Shown piece after piece: positions 10,901 to 21,954 of a stretch of 64,000 bases of DNA; within the stretch, counting starts at the first letter, position 1; the number at the start of each line of letters is the position of its first letter. Both the position numbers and the translations under genes were made by a program. Source of the DNA: an uncultured SAR86 cluster bacterium (GTDB lineage: Bacteria > Pseudomonadota > Gammaproteobacteria > Magnimaribacterales > D2472); NCBI GenBank assembly GCA_902558095.1, contig CACECP010000002.1, positions 62,001 to 126,000 on the forward strand, read 5' to 3'. The notes beneath the pieces are model-generated. The model was not told where the DNA came from and made no database searches. It saw only the letters and a program-made list of their open reading frames with translations.

Positions 10901-12170
10901 ATTTTTTACCATTGCCATTCTTCATTGAAGAGAAGAATTCATCGTTGGTCTTATGGGTTTTAATTCTATCGATTAAAAACTGAATGGCTTGAGCATCTTC
11001 CATTTCATCTAGAATTTTTCTTAATACCCACATTCTTTGTAATTCGTCGTCTGTAGTAAGAAGATCCTCCCTTCTTGTACCGGATCTCCTTATATTAATA
11101 GCTGGATAGATTCTTTTTTCAGCAATTTTTCTTTCTAGGTGAATCTCCATATTACCTGTGCCTTTAAATTCCTCATAGATCACTTCATCCATTTTTGAGC
11201 CAGTTTCAACTAAAGCAGTAGCAAGAATAGTGAGGCTTCCGCCCTCCTCTAAGTTTCTAGCAGCACCAAAGAACCTTTTCGGTCTTTCAAGAGCATTTGA
11301 GTCTACACCACCACTCAGTATTTTTCCTGATGCGGGTTGTACAGAGTTATAAGCTCTACCTAACCTGGTAATTGAATCTAATAAAATAACAACATCTTTC
11401 TTGTGTTCAACAAGTCTTTTGGCTTTTTCAATAACCATATTTGCAACCTGAACGTGTCTTGTTGGAGGCTCATCGAATGTACTCGCAACAACCTCACCTT
11501 TCACAGTTCTAGACATATCAGTAACCTCTTCAGGTCTTTCATCAATCAACAAAACAATCAATTCAACTTCTGGATTATTGCTTTTTATTGAGTGAGCAAT
11601 ACTCTGAAGCATTAATGTCTTACCTGCTTTGGGTGGTGATACTATTAATCCTCTTTGTCCTTTTCCAATAGGAGCAATCAAATCAATTATTCTTGAGGAT
11701 AGATCTTCATTTGAGCCACTACCTTGTTCAAGCATTAATCTTTCATTTGGAAAAAGTGGTGTTAGGTTCTCAAAAAGTATCTTATTTTTTGTTTTAGCTG
11801 GTTCTTCACCATTTATGGTATCAACCTGAATTAATGCAAAATATCTTTCTTTATCTTTTGGGGTTCTAATCTTTCCTGCTACAGAATCTCCTTTTCTTAA
11901 TCCAAACTTTCTAATCTGACTTGGTGATACGTAAATATCATCTTCACCAGCGCAATAAGAACCTTGTGGAGATCTCAAAAATCCAAAGCCATCATTAAGT
12001 ATTTCTAGGACGCCTCCACCAAATATATCAATTCCCTCTGAAGCTTTATGCTTAAAGATACGAAAAATTATTTCTTGTTTTTTGAGACGACCAAGATCTT
12101 CGAGACCTAACTCGGTTGCGATCTCTACTAACTCGCTTATTGGTTTATCTTTTACTTCACTAAGATTCAT
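10893..12170 (-). CDS. rho: Transcription termination factor Rho
   Basis: [54 protein letters not shown]. Confidence 0.98.
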   Translation of the reverse strand: MNLSEVKDKPISELVEIATELGLEDLGRLKKQEIIFRIFKHKASEGIDIFGGGVLEILNDGFGFLRSPQGSYCAGEDDIYVSPSQIRKFGLRKGDSVAGKIRTPKDKERYFALIQVDTINGEEPAKTKNKILFENLTPLFPNERLMLEQGSGSNEDLSSRIIDLIAPIGKGQRGLIVSPPKAGKTLMLQSIAHSIKSNNPEVELIVLLIDERPEEVTDMSRTVKGEVVASTFDEPPTRHVQVANMVIEKAKRLVEHKKDVVILLDSITRLGRAYNSVQPASGKILSGGVDSNALERPKRFFGAARNLEEGGSLTILATALVETGSKMDEVIYEEFKGTGNMEIHLERKIAEKRIYPAINIRRSGTRREDLLTTDDELQRMWVLRKILDEMEDAQAIQFLIDRIKTHKTNDEFFSSMKNGNGKKSK

Positions 12171-12281
12171 AAAAATATTCCGGTATAACTAACATGAAAT
12201 GATTGAAACTGGTAGGTTTTTAAACTCTGGATTGGAAATGATAACTCTTTTTATAAAAGATGCAAAGCTATATTAAATAAA

Positions 12282-12608
12282 TTAAATCTTCGATCTTATA
12301 AATTGATCTAATTGTTGTTTAGATAAAGCCCCTATTTCTGTACCAATATTTTCGCCATTTGCAAATATCATTAGTGTTGGAATTGATCTAATTCCATACT
12401 CTGCAGCAGTTTCCCTATTTGCATCTACATCCATTTTGCAAACTTTAATTGTATCTTTAAATTCTTCAGCTGCTGCTTCAACTAGTGGAGCAAGTTGCTT
12501 ACAAGGTCCACACCACTCTGCCCAAAAATCAACCAAAACTGGTTGTTCAGAATTAACAACTTCATTTATAAAGTCGTCTTTGTTTTGAACTTCTACAACG
12601 TTACTCAT
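12282..12608 (-). CDS. trxA: Thioredoxin
   Basis: PVLVDFWAEWCGPCKQLAP active site. Confidence 0.97.
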   Translation of the reverse strand: MSNVVEVQNKDDFINEVVNSEQPVLVDFWAEWCGPCKQLAPLVEAAAEEFKDTIKVCKMDVDANRETAAEYGIRSIPTLMIFANGENIGTEIGALSKQQLDQFIRSKI

Positions 12609-13603
12609 TTGTTTTGTATCTCCTTTGATATTTCTTTAGCAGCATAAGTAAGGATAGCATCTGCTCCTGCTCTTTTAATACCGATTAGTGATTCTAGCAT
12701 AACCCCTGAATCTAGCCATCCCTTGCTTATTGAAAGTTTTAACATACTATATTCGCCACTAACTTGATATGCGAAGGTGGGAATCTGAAAACTATCTTTG
12801 ATGCTATGAATGATATCCAAGTATGGCATTGCTGGTTTAACCATAACAATATCTGCACCTTCATTTATATCCAAAGCAACTTCATGAAGTGCTTCTTGCT
12901 TATTTTTAAGAGACATTTGATAAGAGGACTTAGATGATTCGCCTAAATTTGATGATGAACCAACCGCATCTCTAAATGGTCCATAAAATTTAGAACTAAA
13001 TTTAGCAGCGTAAGATAGCAAAATTGTATTTTTAAAGTTTTGACTTTCAAGAGCTTCTCTGATCAGCCCTATTCTTCCGTCCATCATATCTGATGGCGCA
13101 ATAATATCGGCACCTGCATCTGCTAAAATTAATGACTGCTCAATTAATATCTTATTTGTTTCATCGTTATCAACATCACCATTAACAATAATTCCGTCAT
13201 GTCCGTGATCTGTATATGGATCTAGTGCAACATCTGCAATCAGAACAAGATCAGGAAATTGTCTTTTGATTTCTTTAATTGATTTAGAGATAAAATTATT
13301 AGTCTTTGTAGCTTGGCTGCCTTTGTGATCCTTGTTTTCTGAATCAATTACTGGAAAGATTGCTAAGGAGTTAATGCCGGATTTGATTATGTCCTCTATT
13401 TCATTAAGAGCTTGATTTATACCATACCTATAAATATTTGGCATAGATTCAATTTCTTCTTCTCCATCAAAATTTTCTTTTACAAAAATAGGTTGTATTA
13501 GATCATCTTTTGTTAAGTTTGTTTCAGACACTAAATTAATAAGATTATTATTTCTTCTTAATCTTCTTAATCTAGTATTTGGAAATTTTCTTTGAATAAA
13601 CAT
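12605..13603 (-). CDS. hemB: Delta-aminolevulinic acid dehydratase
   Basis: DVALDPYTDHGHDG, GADIIAPSDMMDGRIG, ADIVMVKPAMPYLDII. Confidence 0.97.
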   Translation of the reverse strand: MFIQRKFPNTRLRRLRRNNNLINLVSETNLTKDDLIQPIFVKENFDGEEEIESMPNIYRYGINQALNEIEDIIKSGINSLAIFPVIDSENKDHKGSQATKTNNFISKSIKEIKRQFPDLVLIADVALDPYTDHGHDGIIVNGDVDNDETNKILIEQSLILADAGADIIAPSDMMDGRIGLIREALESQNFKNTILLSYAAKFSSKFYGPFRDAVGSSSNLGESSKSSYQMSLKNKQEALHEVALDINEGADIVMVKPAMPYLDIIHSIKDSFQIPTFAYQVSGEYSMLKLSISKGWLDSGVMLESLIGIKRAGADAILTYAAKEISKEIQNK

Positions 13604-13606
13604 AAA

Positions 13607-15265
13607 TTAATCAGTTATCGCTCCTAAACTTGCAGATTTTACACTTTTTGCATACTTAGATAAGACGCCTTTTTTTGGCCTTGTGATTGGTGACTTCCAA
13701 GCTACCCTTCTTCTCTCAATCTCATCATCATTTACTTTTAGAGTTAGTTGATCTGTTTTTGCATCAATTAAAATTTGATCTCCGTCTTCTATTAAGGCAA
13801 TTAAACCCCCATCCGCAGCCTCGGGAGATATGTGGCCAACTACAAAACCATGTGTTCCACCAGAAAATCTTCCGTCTGTTATAAATGCAACTTTATCTCC
13901 TAAACCCAGCCCCATAATTGCAGAAGTTGGTTTCAGCATTTCTCTCATACCAGGACCACCCTTTGGACCTTCGTATCTTATAACAATTACATCTCCCTCT
14001 TCTATTTGATTCCCTAGTATTGCTTTAACACCATCCTCCTCAGAATTAAATACTTTGGCTTTGCCTTCAAAAGATGTCCCTTCTTTGCCAGTAATTTTTG
14101 CAACAGCACCATCACTTGCTAAATTTCCATAAAGGATTCTTAAATGGCTGTCACTTTTAATAGGGCTTTCAAAGCTTTTGATAATTTTATTATCTTTATA
14201 CGGTTCGATGTCTTTCAAATTGTCTTCTAAAGTCTTGCCAGTAACAGTCATACATTCACCATTTAAAAGCCCTTTTTCTAATAACGATTTCATTAAAGGT
14301 TGTATGCCACCTGAAGAATTTAACTCTGACATATAATGACTTCCAAAAGGTTTTAAGTCTGCTAAAACTGGCGTTTTTTTACCAATATTTGTGAAGTCAT
14401 CTAATTTTAACTTTACTCCAATAGAGTGAGCCATAGCTAAAATATGAAGAACTGCGTTTGTTGATCCACCCAGAGCGATAACTATTGTTATAGCATTTTC
14501 AAAAGCTTCTTTTGTCATAATATCAGATGGTTTTATATCTTTTTCAAGTAGATCCATTATTGCAATTCCAGCATCTACGCAATCTTGATTCTTTGATGAA
14601 GAGACAGCATCTTGACTAGAGCTTCCTGGCAGACTCATTCCTAATGCTTCTATAGCAGAAGCCATAGTATTTGCAGTATACATACCTCCACACGAGCCAG
14701 GTCCTTCAACTGATATTTCTTCAAAATGAATTAATTCTTCTTTACTGATTATTCCTTTTGAAAATTCACCAACTTTTTCTGAAACAGTCACATAGTCAGT
14801 ATTTTCCTTACTTGGTTTTATTGATCCTCCATATATAAATATTGAGGGCCTATTTAGCCTAGCCATGCCTATAAGACAACCTGGCATATTTTTATCACAA
14901 CCACCTATAGTTATTAACCCATCATATCCAAGACAGCCAACCACAGTTTCAATTGAGTCTGCAATAACTTCCCTAGAAACCAAAGAATACTTCATACCTT
15001 GTGTTCCCATTGAAATACCATCTGATACAGTAATCGTATTAAATAAGACTCCTTTTCCTCCAGATGCATTAATTGAATCTTCAACAACTTCTGAAAGTTT
15101 ATTTAAATGCATATTACATGGAGTTACTTTAGCTCCAGTAGAAGCGACACCCACAAGAGGCTTAGTAAAATCCTCAGTTGTAAATCCGACACCACGAAGC
15201 ATTGAACGTGAAGCTGCTTGGTTAGGTCCATCAACTAGATCTTTGGAGTATTTTCTTGAACTCAT
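13607..15265 (-). CDS. ilvD: Dihydroxy-acid dehydratase
   Basis: GCDKNMPGCLIGMARLNRPSIF, GPGSCGGMYTANTMASAIEALGMSLPGSS, TDGRFSGGTHGFVVGHISPEA. Confidence 0.97.
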   Translation of the reverse strand: MSSRKYSKDLVDGPNQAASRSMLRGVGFTTEDFTKPLVGVASTGAKVTPCNMHLNKLSEVVEDSINASGGKGVLFNTITVSDGISMGTQGMKYSLVSREVIADSIETVVGCLGYDGLITIGGCDKNMPGCLIGMARLNRPSIFIYGGSIKPSKENTDYVTVSEKVGEFSKGIISKEELIHFEEISVEGPGSCGGMYTANTMASAIEALGMSLPGSSSQDAVSSSKNQDCVDAGIAIMDLLEKDIKPSDIMTKEAFENAITIVIALGGSTNAVLHILAMAHSIGVKLKLDDFTNIGKKTPVLADLKPFGSHYMSELNSSGGIQPLMKSLLEKGLLNGECMTVTGKTLEDNLKDIEPYKDNKIIKSFESPIKSDSHLRILYGNLASDGAVAKITGKEGTSFEGKAKVFNSEEDGVKAILGNQIEEGDVIVIRYEGPKGGPGMREMLKPTSAIMGLGLGDKVAFITDGRFSGGTHGFVVGHISPEAADGGLIALIEDGDQILIDAKTDQLTLKVNDDEIERRRVAWKSPITRPKKGVLSKYAKSVKSASLGAITD

Positions 15266-15280
15266 TTTTAAAACATTTTC

Positions 15281-16867
15281 TCAATCGGATGCGTATCTTA
15301 ACGCAGCTGAGAGCAATTTTTTAGTATATTTTTCTTTTGGATAGTCAAAAACCTGATCAGAAAGACCAGATTCTACTATTTTTCCGTCTTTCATAACAAA
15401 TATATAATCTGACATAGATCTTATTACTTTTAAATCATGACTTATAAATAGATATGTTAATTTATATTCATCCTGGATATCTTTTAATAAATTAATAACT
15501 TGTATCTGTATTGATCGATCTAGAGCTGAAGTCGGTTCATCTAAAATCATAAAAGATGGATTCATTATTAATGATCTTGCAATTGCAATTCTTTGCCTCT
15601 GTCCTCCAGAAAACTCATGAGGGTATTTATTTTTTGCATTTAAATCAATCCCAACATCTGTAAGAACCTTATCAATTCGTTTTTGAGTTTCAGCTTTTGA
15701 TAATTTGAAATGAACGCCAAGGCCCTCTCCAATAATTTCTCCAACTGTCATTCTTGGCGACAATGAGCCATAGGGATCCTGAAAAACTATTTGTATGTGT
15801 TTTTTTATTTCCTTTGATGAATCCTTGATTTGCTTTCCATTGAAGCTAATCTCTCCTTCAAATTTTGTTAAATTTGCTATCGCTTTTCCAAGTGTGGATT
15901 TACCAGATCCTGATTCACCTACTAATCCTATGGTTGTATTCTTATATATATTTAATGAAGTATCTTTTACGGCATGGAACCTATTTTTCTTAAAGAAATT
16001 TATGTTTGGCATGTTGTAATAAACATTTAAATTCTTTATTTCAATAAGAGGATCTTCATTGTTATTAATATCTTCTTTTGGCTCAGGTTCAGCACTTAAT
16101 AATTTTTGGGTATAAGTATGTTGAGGATTATCAAATACACTTTGAGTATCTCCATTTTCAACTATTTTTCCATTTTGCATTACACATACCTGATCAGAAA
16201 ACTCCTTAACCAAACCCAAGTCATGAGTAATAAATAAAATTGACATGCCTAAATCTTTTTTTAATTTTGACATTAGGTCAAGAATTTGAGCCTGAATGGT
16301 AACATCCAGAGCTGTTGTTGGCTCGTCTGCAATTAATAGTTTTGGTTTATTTACCAACGCCATTGCTATCATAATCCTTTGTCTTTGTCCTCCTGATAGT
16401 TCATGAGGGTAAGAATTAAATCTTCTTTGCACTTCATCGATTTCAACTAATTTCATTAGCTCTATTGCTTCATCTTTAGCTTGTTTTTTTGAAACATTGG
16501 TATGTAAAAGTACTGATTCAGTAATTTGATTTCCAACTTTGTGATAAGGATTTAGTGAAGTCATTGGTTCCTGAAATACCATTGAAATTATGTTGCCTCT
16601 TATTGATAGGAGTTCTTTCTTTGAAGCATTAATTATTTGTTTACCATTGAACTTAATAGATGAATCTTTTAAATACATTGCTTGAGGAATTGGTAAGAGT
16701 TGCATAATGGACATTGCGGTTACTGATTTACCAGACCCAGATTCTCCTACTAAAGCTAAAGTTTTATTTGTTTGAATATCAAAACTAATATTATCTACAG
16801 CTCTAAAGAATCCATCCCTAACTTTAAAATCAATGCCTAAATTCCTAACTTCAACAATATTTTTCAT
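15281..16867 (-). CDS. Dipeptide/oligopeptide-type ABC transporter, duplicated ATP-binding protein (YejF-like)
   Basis: Two complete ABC ATPase domains (GESGSGKS x2, LSGGQRQRI/FSGGQRQRIA signatures). Confidence 0.93.
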   Translation of the reverse strand: MKNIVEVRNLGIDFKVRDGFFRAVDNISFDIQTNKTLALVGESGSGKSVTAMSIMQLLPIPQAMYLKDSSIKFNGKQIINASKKELLSIRGNIISMVFQEPMTSLNPYHKVGNQITESVLLHTNVSKKQAKDEAIELMKLVEIDEVQRRFNSYPHELSGGQRQRIMIAMALVNKPKLLIADEPTTALDVTIQAQILDLMSKLKKDLGMSILFITHDLGLVKEFSDQVCVMQNGKIVENGDTQSVFDNPQHTYTQKLLSAEPEPKEDINNNEDPLIEIKNLNVYYNMPNINFFKKNRFHAVKDTSLNIYKNTTIGLVGESGSGKSTLGKAIANLTKFEGEISFNGKQIKDSSKEIKKHIQIVFQDPYGSLSPRMTVGEIIGEGLGVHFKLSKAETQKRIDKVLTDVGIDLNAKNKYPHEFSGGQRQRIAIARSLIMNPSFMILDEPTSALDRSIQIQVINLLKDIQDEYKLTYLFISHDLKVIRSMSDYIFVMKDGKIVESGLSDQVFDYPKEKYTKKLLSAALRYASD

Positions 16868-17874
16868 AGTATCTTTTTATATTCATGTAAAAAATCATTC
16901 ACTGCTTTTTTTGCAGCCTTCAATCGTGTCATGGATGCAAATCCATGAAACAAAGATGGATAATGTAATTGTTTCACAGAAGTGCCACTTTGATGAAGTA
17001 AAAAAGCATAATTTTCACCTTCATCTGACAAAGGATCAAAACCAGCCGTAACTATAATTGTTTTTGGTAATTTTGGCACTCCTTTATATAACAATAAATT
17101 GAAAGTATTCATTGACTCATTTTTATGGTTGTATTTAAATTTTTCCCAGAACCATTGCATAGCCTTTTTTGTTAATAAATATTTATCTTTAAACAATTCG
17201 AAGGATTCATTATTACAACTAGGGTCGCACATTGGATATATTAAAAATTGGCTATGAATATTTTCTTGATTTTTATTTATTAGATAATGAGTTATAGATG
17301 CAGCAAGGTGAGCACCAGCGCTATCTCCACACAAACTTATATTTCTAATATTTGTTCCACGTTTTTTTAACCAATCTATGGCTAAAATGCCTTCATTTAA
17401 TGCATGAGGAAATTTATATTCTGGTGATAAGGAATAGTCTAAAGAATAGATTTTTGTTCTAAGCTTTTCTGAAAAATATGCCACAGTGGGATCATGGGTT
17501 TCAACAGAATTTAATACGTACCCACCGCCATGAAAAAATAAAATTATGTTTTCATTATCTGTTTGATAGGGAATGTACTCTCTGATTAAAAGACTTTTAT
17601 TTTTTCCAATAAGATGGTCATTCCTTTGAACAGGCCTTTTGGTTTTTTTAGAGAGATTTAAATTTTTTCTTTTTTCTTCTATTAGATTTCTTATTGTTGA
17701 AATTTCTTCATCAGCAACCTCGTGTATATCAAACTTAGGCATAAGAGATAAAAAAATTTTAGACTGAGTGTCAAAAATAAATTTTCTTTTAATATCTTTA
17801 TTAAAGATAGATATTAGCTCTAAAAGCCATACAGGAATTAAGAAAAAAAGATTTATAAGAAGATTTCTAATCAT
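16864..17874 (-). CDS. Alpha/beta hydrolase (HSL-like esterase/lipase)
   Basis: FFHGGGYVLNSVETHD oxyanion motif and GDSAGAHLA nucleophile elbow. Confidence 0.88.
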   Translation of the reverse strand: MIRNLLINLFFLIPVWLLELISIFNKDIKRKFIFDTQSKIFLSLMPKFDIHEVADEEISTIRNLIEEKRKNLNLSKKTKRPVQRNDHLIGKNKSLLIREYIPYQTDNENIILFFHGGGYVLNSVETHDPTVAYFSEKLRTKIYSLDYSLSPEYKFPHALNEGILAIDWLKKRGTNIRNISLCGDSAGAHLAASITHYLINKNQENIHSQFLIYPMCDPSCNNESFELFKDKYLLTKKAMQWFWEKFKYNHKNESMNTFNLLLYKGVPKLPKTIIVTAGFDPLSDEGENYAFLLHQSGTSVKQLHYPSLFHGFASMTRLKAAKKAVNDFLHEYKKIL

Positions 17875-17940
17875 GACTTGTTAATTATAATCAAAAGTTT
17901 CGCTTCACTTTGTATTTGGTGAAGTTTATCCTACATATCA

Positions 17941-18357
17941 GTGAAACAATTAATATTTATATTCTTTATTTTTATAAGTAGTTTAGGAATACTTGCTGAC
18001 AAAAGTTTTATATTTTCAGAGAAAAATAATGAGATTCTTCCAGCAGAAGAAGCTTTTGGACTTAATTTTAGTAAAAAGGATGGAAATATTATAGCTTTAT
18101 GGGATATAAAAGAGGATTACTACTTGTATCTAAATTCAATATCAATCAAACAGGAAGAAAATGAAATTGCCTTCAAGTCTCTTGAGGGAAATATATTAGA
18201 ACATGAGGATGAGTTTTTTGGAAAAACTAAGATAATAAAAAATCTATACAAAATATCTTTTAAAGCTCCACAAAGTGGTACCAAAACAAAATTATTTTAT
18301 CAGGGTTGTTCAGAAAAAGGTTTTTGTTATCCAGTTCAAAGCATAAATATCTACTAA
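17941..18357 (+). CDS. Stand-alone DsbD N-terminal (alpha) domain protein
   Basis: Signal peptide plus DsbD-N-like fold ending in YQGCSEKGFCYP; no following TM or thioredoxin domains before the stop. Confidence 0.8.
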   Translation: MKQLIFIFFIFISSLGILADKSFIFSEKNNEILPAEEAFGLNFSKKDGNIIALWDIKEDYYLYLNSISIKQEENEIAFKSLEGNILEHEDEFFGKTKIIKNLYKISFKAPQSGTKTKLFYQGCSEKGFCYPVQSINIY

Positions 18358-18397
18358 ATTCCTATAATTTCCATTAAATTCTGTTAAAATCAGTCAT

Positions 18398-18832
18398 ATG
18401 AAAATATTAGTTTTAAATGGTCCCAATCTCAATATGCTTGGATTAAGAGAAAAAGATATATATGGGTCTGATTCTCTTAATGATATTGAAAAAAGGCTTG
18501 CGATAATTGCAGAAAAAAATAACTGTGTAATTGATTTTTATCAAAGCAATGCGGAACATGAACTAATTGATGTAATACAAAATTCATTAAACAAGAAGGT
18601 CGATGCAATAATTTTTAATCCTGCTGGATACACTCATACAAGTGTAGCTTTAAGGGATGCTCTATTGGCAGTAAAGATTCCATTTTTTGAAGTTCATATT
18701 TCAGATGTTGAATCAAGAGAGGATTTTAGAAAAAAATCATATTTTAGCGATATAGCTGAGAAAGTATTTAGCGGTCATGGAGTTAAGGGATACGAGCTTG
18801 CTTTAAATGAAGCATTAAATTTTAATAGGTAG
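18398..18832 (+). CDS. aroQ: 3-dehydroquinate dehydratase type II
   Basis: [67 protein letters not shown]. Confidence 0.97.
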   Translation: MKILVLNGPNLNMLGLREKDIYGSDSLNDIEKRLAIIAEKNNCVIDFYQSNAEHELIDVIQNSLNKKVDAIIFNPAGYTHTSVALRDALLAVKIPFFEVHISDVESREDFRKKSYFSDIAEKVFSGHGVKGYELALNEALNFNR

Positions 18833-18836
18833 AACT

Positions 18837-18995
18837 ATGGATATAAGAAAGATTAAGACGCTTATCGAAATGTTAGAGGAATCAAATCTGAAAGAAATTG
18901 AAGTAAGTCAAGGAGATGAGTCTGTAAGAATATCAAAGCAATCAAATGATATTAAAATTGCAAAAGATAATAATTCTCAGGATAGTTCAGACTAG
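18837..18995 (+). pseudogene. accB: Truncated accB (biotin carboxyl carrier protein) N-terminus, 52 aa, no biotinyl domain
   Basis: Manual translation: [52 protein letters not shown]. Matches the AccB N-terminal helix/strand in the canonical position after aroQ, then stop; leuS starts 41 bp later. Below the ORF-track size cut-off. Could instead be an expressed small protein. Confidence 0.8.
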
Positions 18996-19036
18996 ATACA
19001 AGCAAAATATAGCAACATCATAAAATAATTATAAAA

Positions 19037-21442
19037 ATGAGTTCAAATTACAACCCTCAATCAATTGAAAAAGATATCCAAGATAAATGGGATAAGCAAA
19101 ATAAATATGTCACTAGGGTGGATGAAAGAAAAAAGTATTATTGTCTATCAATGTTTCCATACCCATCTGGAAAACTTCACATGGGGCATGTAAGAAACTA
19201 CACCATTGGAGATGTAATTTCTCGATATAAGAGAATGAGAAATTTTAATGTATTTCAACCTATGGGTTGGGATGCATTTGGGCTACCAGCAGAAAATGCG
19301 GCTATTGCAAATAAAGTAAGCCCAAAAGAGTGGACAAATCAAAATATAGAAAATATGAAAGTCCAACTTCAATCTCTTGGGTTTAGTTATGACTGGTCAA
19401 AAGAACTAAAAACCTGTGAACCAAATTACTATAAATGGGAGCAGCTGATATTTAAAAAATTGTTTGATGCTGGTCTAGTTTATCGAAAAAAATCCTTAGT
19501 GAACTGGGATCCTGTTGATGAAACAGTTTTGGCAAATGAACAAGTAATTGATGGGAAAGGATGGAGATCTGGTGCACAAATAGAAATTAAAGAAATTGAT
19601 CAATGGTTTATAAAAATCACTAAATATGCAGAAGAGCTTCTTGATTCATTGGAAAATCTTGATTGGCCTGAAAACGTTAAAAGAATGCAAAGAAATTGGA
19701 TTGGCAAATCTAATGGGGCAGAAATTAAATACAAGATAGATAATTCAAAAGAATTTCTAACTACTTTTTCTACAAGACCAGACACTATATTTGGAGTTTC
19801 CTTTCTTGCTATTTCTCCAAATCATCCGCTCGCAGTTAACTTAGCAAAAAGCAACAAAGAGATATATGAATTTTTAGAAAAATGTAAAGAGATTAAAGCT
19901 GCAGAGGCAGATATTGCTAAAGCAGATAAATTAGGAATAGATACCAATATAAAAGTTATTCATCCTTTAACTGGTAAAAAAATTCCTGTATGGATTGGGA
20001 ATTTTGTTTTGCTAGAATACGGTACTGGGGTTGTCATGGGCGTTCCTGCTCACGATGCTAGAGATCATGAATTTGCAACTAAATATAATTTGGACATTAA
20101 ACAAGTAATTGAAACTGATAATAATGATTTCCCTATTTTGCAAAAAGGAAAACTTATAAATTCTGAAAATTTTAATGGTATGCAATCTGATAGCGCCTCA
20201 AATGAAATAGTAAATGAACTTACAAAATTAAAGTTAGGTGAAGAACTAATTCAATTTAGACTAAGAGATTGGGGCGTAAGCAGACAAAGATACTGGGGTT
20301 GTCCAATTCCTGTTATATATGATGGTGATGTTCCAAGTGTTCTAGGCGAGAATGATATACCTATTGAACTTCCAGAATTAGAAGAGAATGAGCCTCCAAC
20401 CCCGCTAAGTCAAAATGAAAAATTTTTAAAATTAAACAAGGGTTTTAGAAGAGAAAGTGATACTTTTGATACTTTTATGGATTCTTCATGGTATTACGCA
20501 AGATTCACATCAGCTGACAATGAAGATGAGATATTTGATGAAAAAACCAAATACTGGCTCCCAGTGGATCTTTATATTGGTGGAATTGAACACGCTATAT
20601 TACATCTCTTATATTCAAGATTTTTTCATAAAGCTTTGAGAGATATTGGTTTGGTCGAAGGTGATGAGCCATTTAAAAGGCTGTTAACTCAAGGAATGGT
20701 ATTGAAAGATGGGGCAAAAATGTCGAAATCAAAAGGTAATACAGTCGACCCACAACCATATATCGAAAAATATGGGGCTGATACTGTTAGGCTTTATATG
20801 ATGTTCACATCTCCCCCAGAGCAAAGTCTTGAATGGAGTGAATCCTCTGTAGAGGGTTCAGCTAGATTTCTAAAAAAAGTGTGGAATCTAATTAGTGCAA
20901 GAAAATATAGCAAATTAGATGGTCGATTTGATTTTTCTAAAGAGGAGCTTGCTTTAAGAAGGAAATCTCATGCAACATTAAAAAAAGTAGAAAACGATTA
21001 TGAGGTTAGATTTTCTTTCAACACAGCAATTGCTGCAATAATGGAACTATTAAATTCTATACCTGAGGATTTTAAAGATTCTATGGCACCTGATTCAAAA
21101 AAATATTGCCTTGATGAAGCTATATTATTCATATTACAAATGCTTTCTCCAATTGCTCCTCATATTTGCGAATATTTATGGAGTAACTTTTACGGAGAAG
21201 ATTTTGACATTGAGAGCTCATGGCCAGAGGTAAATGAGAATTTGTTAGAAATTGAGGAATTTGAATTAATTATTCAGGTTAACGGAAAAGTAAGAGGTAA
21301 ATTAAAAGTAAATAAAAGCACCGAACAAGAAGAAATTGAAGAAATGGCGCTAAACGTAGAAAATGTAAATAATTTCATAGGTTCATCAAAGCTGAAGAAA
21401 ACGATATATGTTCAAGAAAAACTTATAAATTTTGTAATCTAA
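19037..21442 (+). CDS. leuS: Leucyl-tRNA synthetase
   Basis: [48 protein letters not shown]. Confidence 0.98.
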   Translation: MSSNYNPQSIEKDIQDKWDKQNKYVTRVDERKKYYCLSMFPYPSGKLHMGHVRNYTIGDVISRYKRMRNFNVFQPMGWDAFGLPAENAAIANKVSPKEWTNQNIENMKVQLQSLGFSYDWSKELKTCEPNYYKWEQLIFKKLFDAGLVYRKKSLVNWDPVDETVLANEQVIDGKGWRSGAQIEIKEIDQWFIKITKYAEELLDSLENLDWPENVKRMQRNWIGKSNGAEIKYKIDNSKEFLTTFSTRPDTIFGVSFLAISPNHPLAVNLAKSNKEIYEFLEKCKEIKAAEADIAKADKLGIDTNIKVIHPLTGKKIPVWIGNFVLLEYGTGVVMGVPAHDARDHEFATKYNLDIKQVIETDNNDFPILQKGKLINSENFNGMQSDSASNEIVNELTKLKLGEELIQFRLRDWGVSRQRYWGCPIPVIYDGDVPSVLGENDIPIELPELEENEPPTPLSQNEKFLKLNKGFRRESDTFDTFMDSSWYYARFTSADNEDEIFDEKTKYWLPVDLYIGGIEHAILHLLYSRFFHKALRDIGLVEGDEPFKRLLTQGMVLKDGAKMSKSKGNTVDPQPYIEKYGADTVRLYMMFTSPPEQSLEWSESSVEGSARFLKKVWNLISARKYSKLDGRFDFSKEELALRRKSHATLKKVENDYEVRFSFNTAIAAIMELLNSIPEDFKDSMAPDSKKYCLDEAILFILQMLSPIAPHICEYLWSNFYGEDFDIESSWPEVNENLLEIEEFELIIQVNGKVRGKLKVNKSTEQEEIEEMALNVENVNNFIGSSKLKKTIYVQEKLINFVI

Positions 21443-21480
21443 GCTCTAACCCGCAATTTCTAATATACTTATTATAAAAA

Positions 21481-21954
21481 ATGAGAAAAAAAATAAACTT
21501 AAGCATTCTTTTGATGGCTCTAATATTTTTTCAAGGCTGTGCCATGAATCAATATCAACAAGCAAAAATTAATGATAATAGTTATTTGATTACTTTTGAT
21601 TCAGGTACTCCTAAATCATTACAAACCAAAATCAACTCAACATTAAAATTAAAACCTGAGAATAGCCAAGATAAGAATATACAGATTTACATAAGTAGTT
21701 ATACATCAAACCAATATGATTTATATTCAGGTAATTCCTTGAGAGCGTTAGAAAGCGAAATTAAATCCTCTATTAATATATCAATAAATAATAATGATAA
21801 GGTTAAAAACAAAACATTAATGAGCATCAAAAGATTTGGTTCAATTGAATTAAACCCTCTTGCAGAACAGGAAATGATATCTTTTATAGAAGATGAAATA
21901 CTTGAAGACTTGTTTAATCAAATTATTTTAGAGGTGAGCCTAATTGATATGTGA
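21481..21954 (+). CDS. lptE: LPS-assembly lipoprotein LptE
   Basis: Lipobox FQGCAMNQYQQ; conserved leuS-lptE-holA order. Confidence 0.8.
   Translation: MRKKINLSILLMALIFFQGCAMNQYQQAKINDNSYLITFDSGTPKSLQTKINSTLKLKPENSQDKNIQIYISSYTSNQYDLYSGNSLRALESEIKSSINISINNNDKVKNKTLMSIKRFGSIELNPLAEQEMISFIEDEILEDLFNQIILEVSLIDM

Noticed and set aside
14865-15344. 159-aa ORF on the plus strand
   Set aside because: Fully antisense to well-conserved ilvD and the end of the ABC gene; composition is a mirror artefact.
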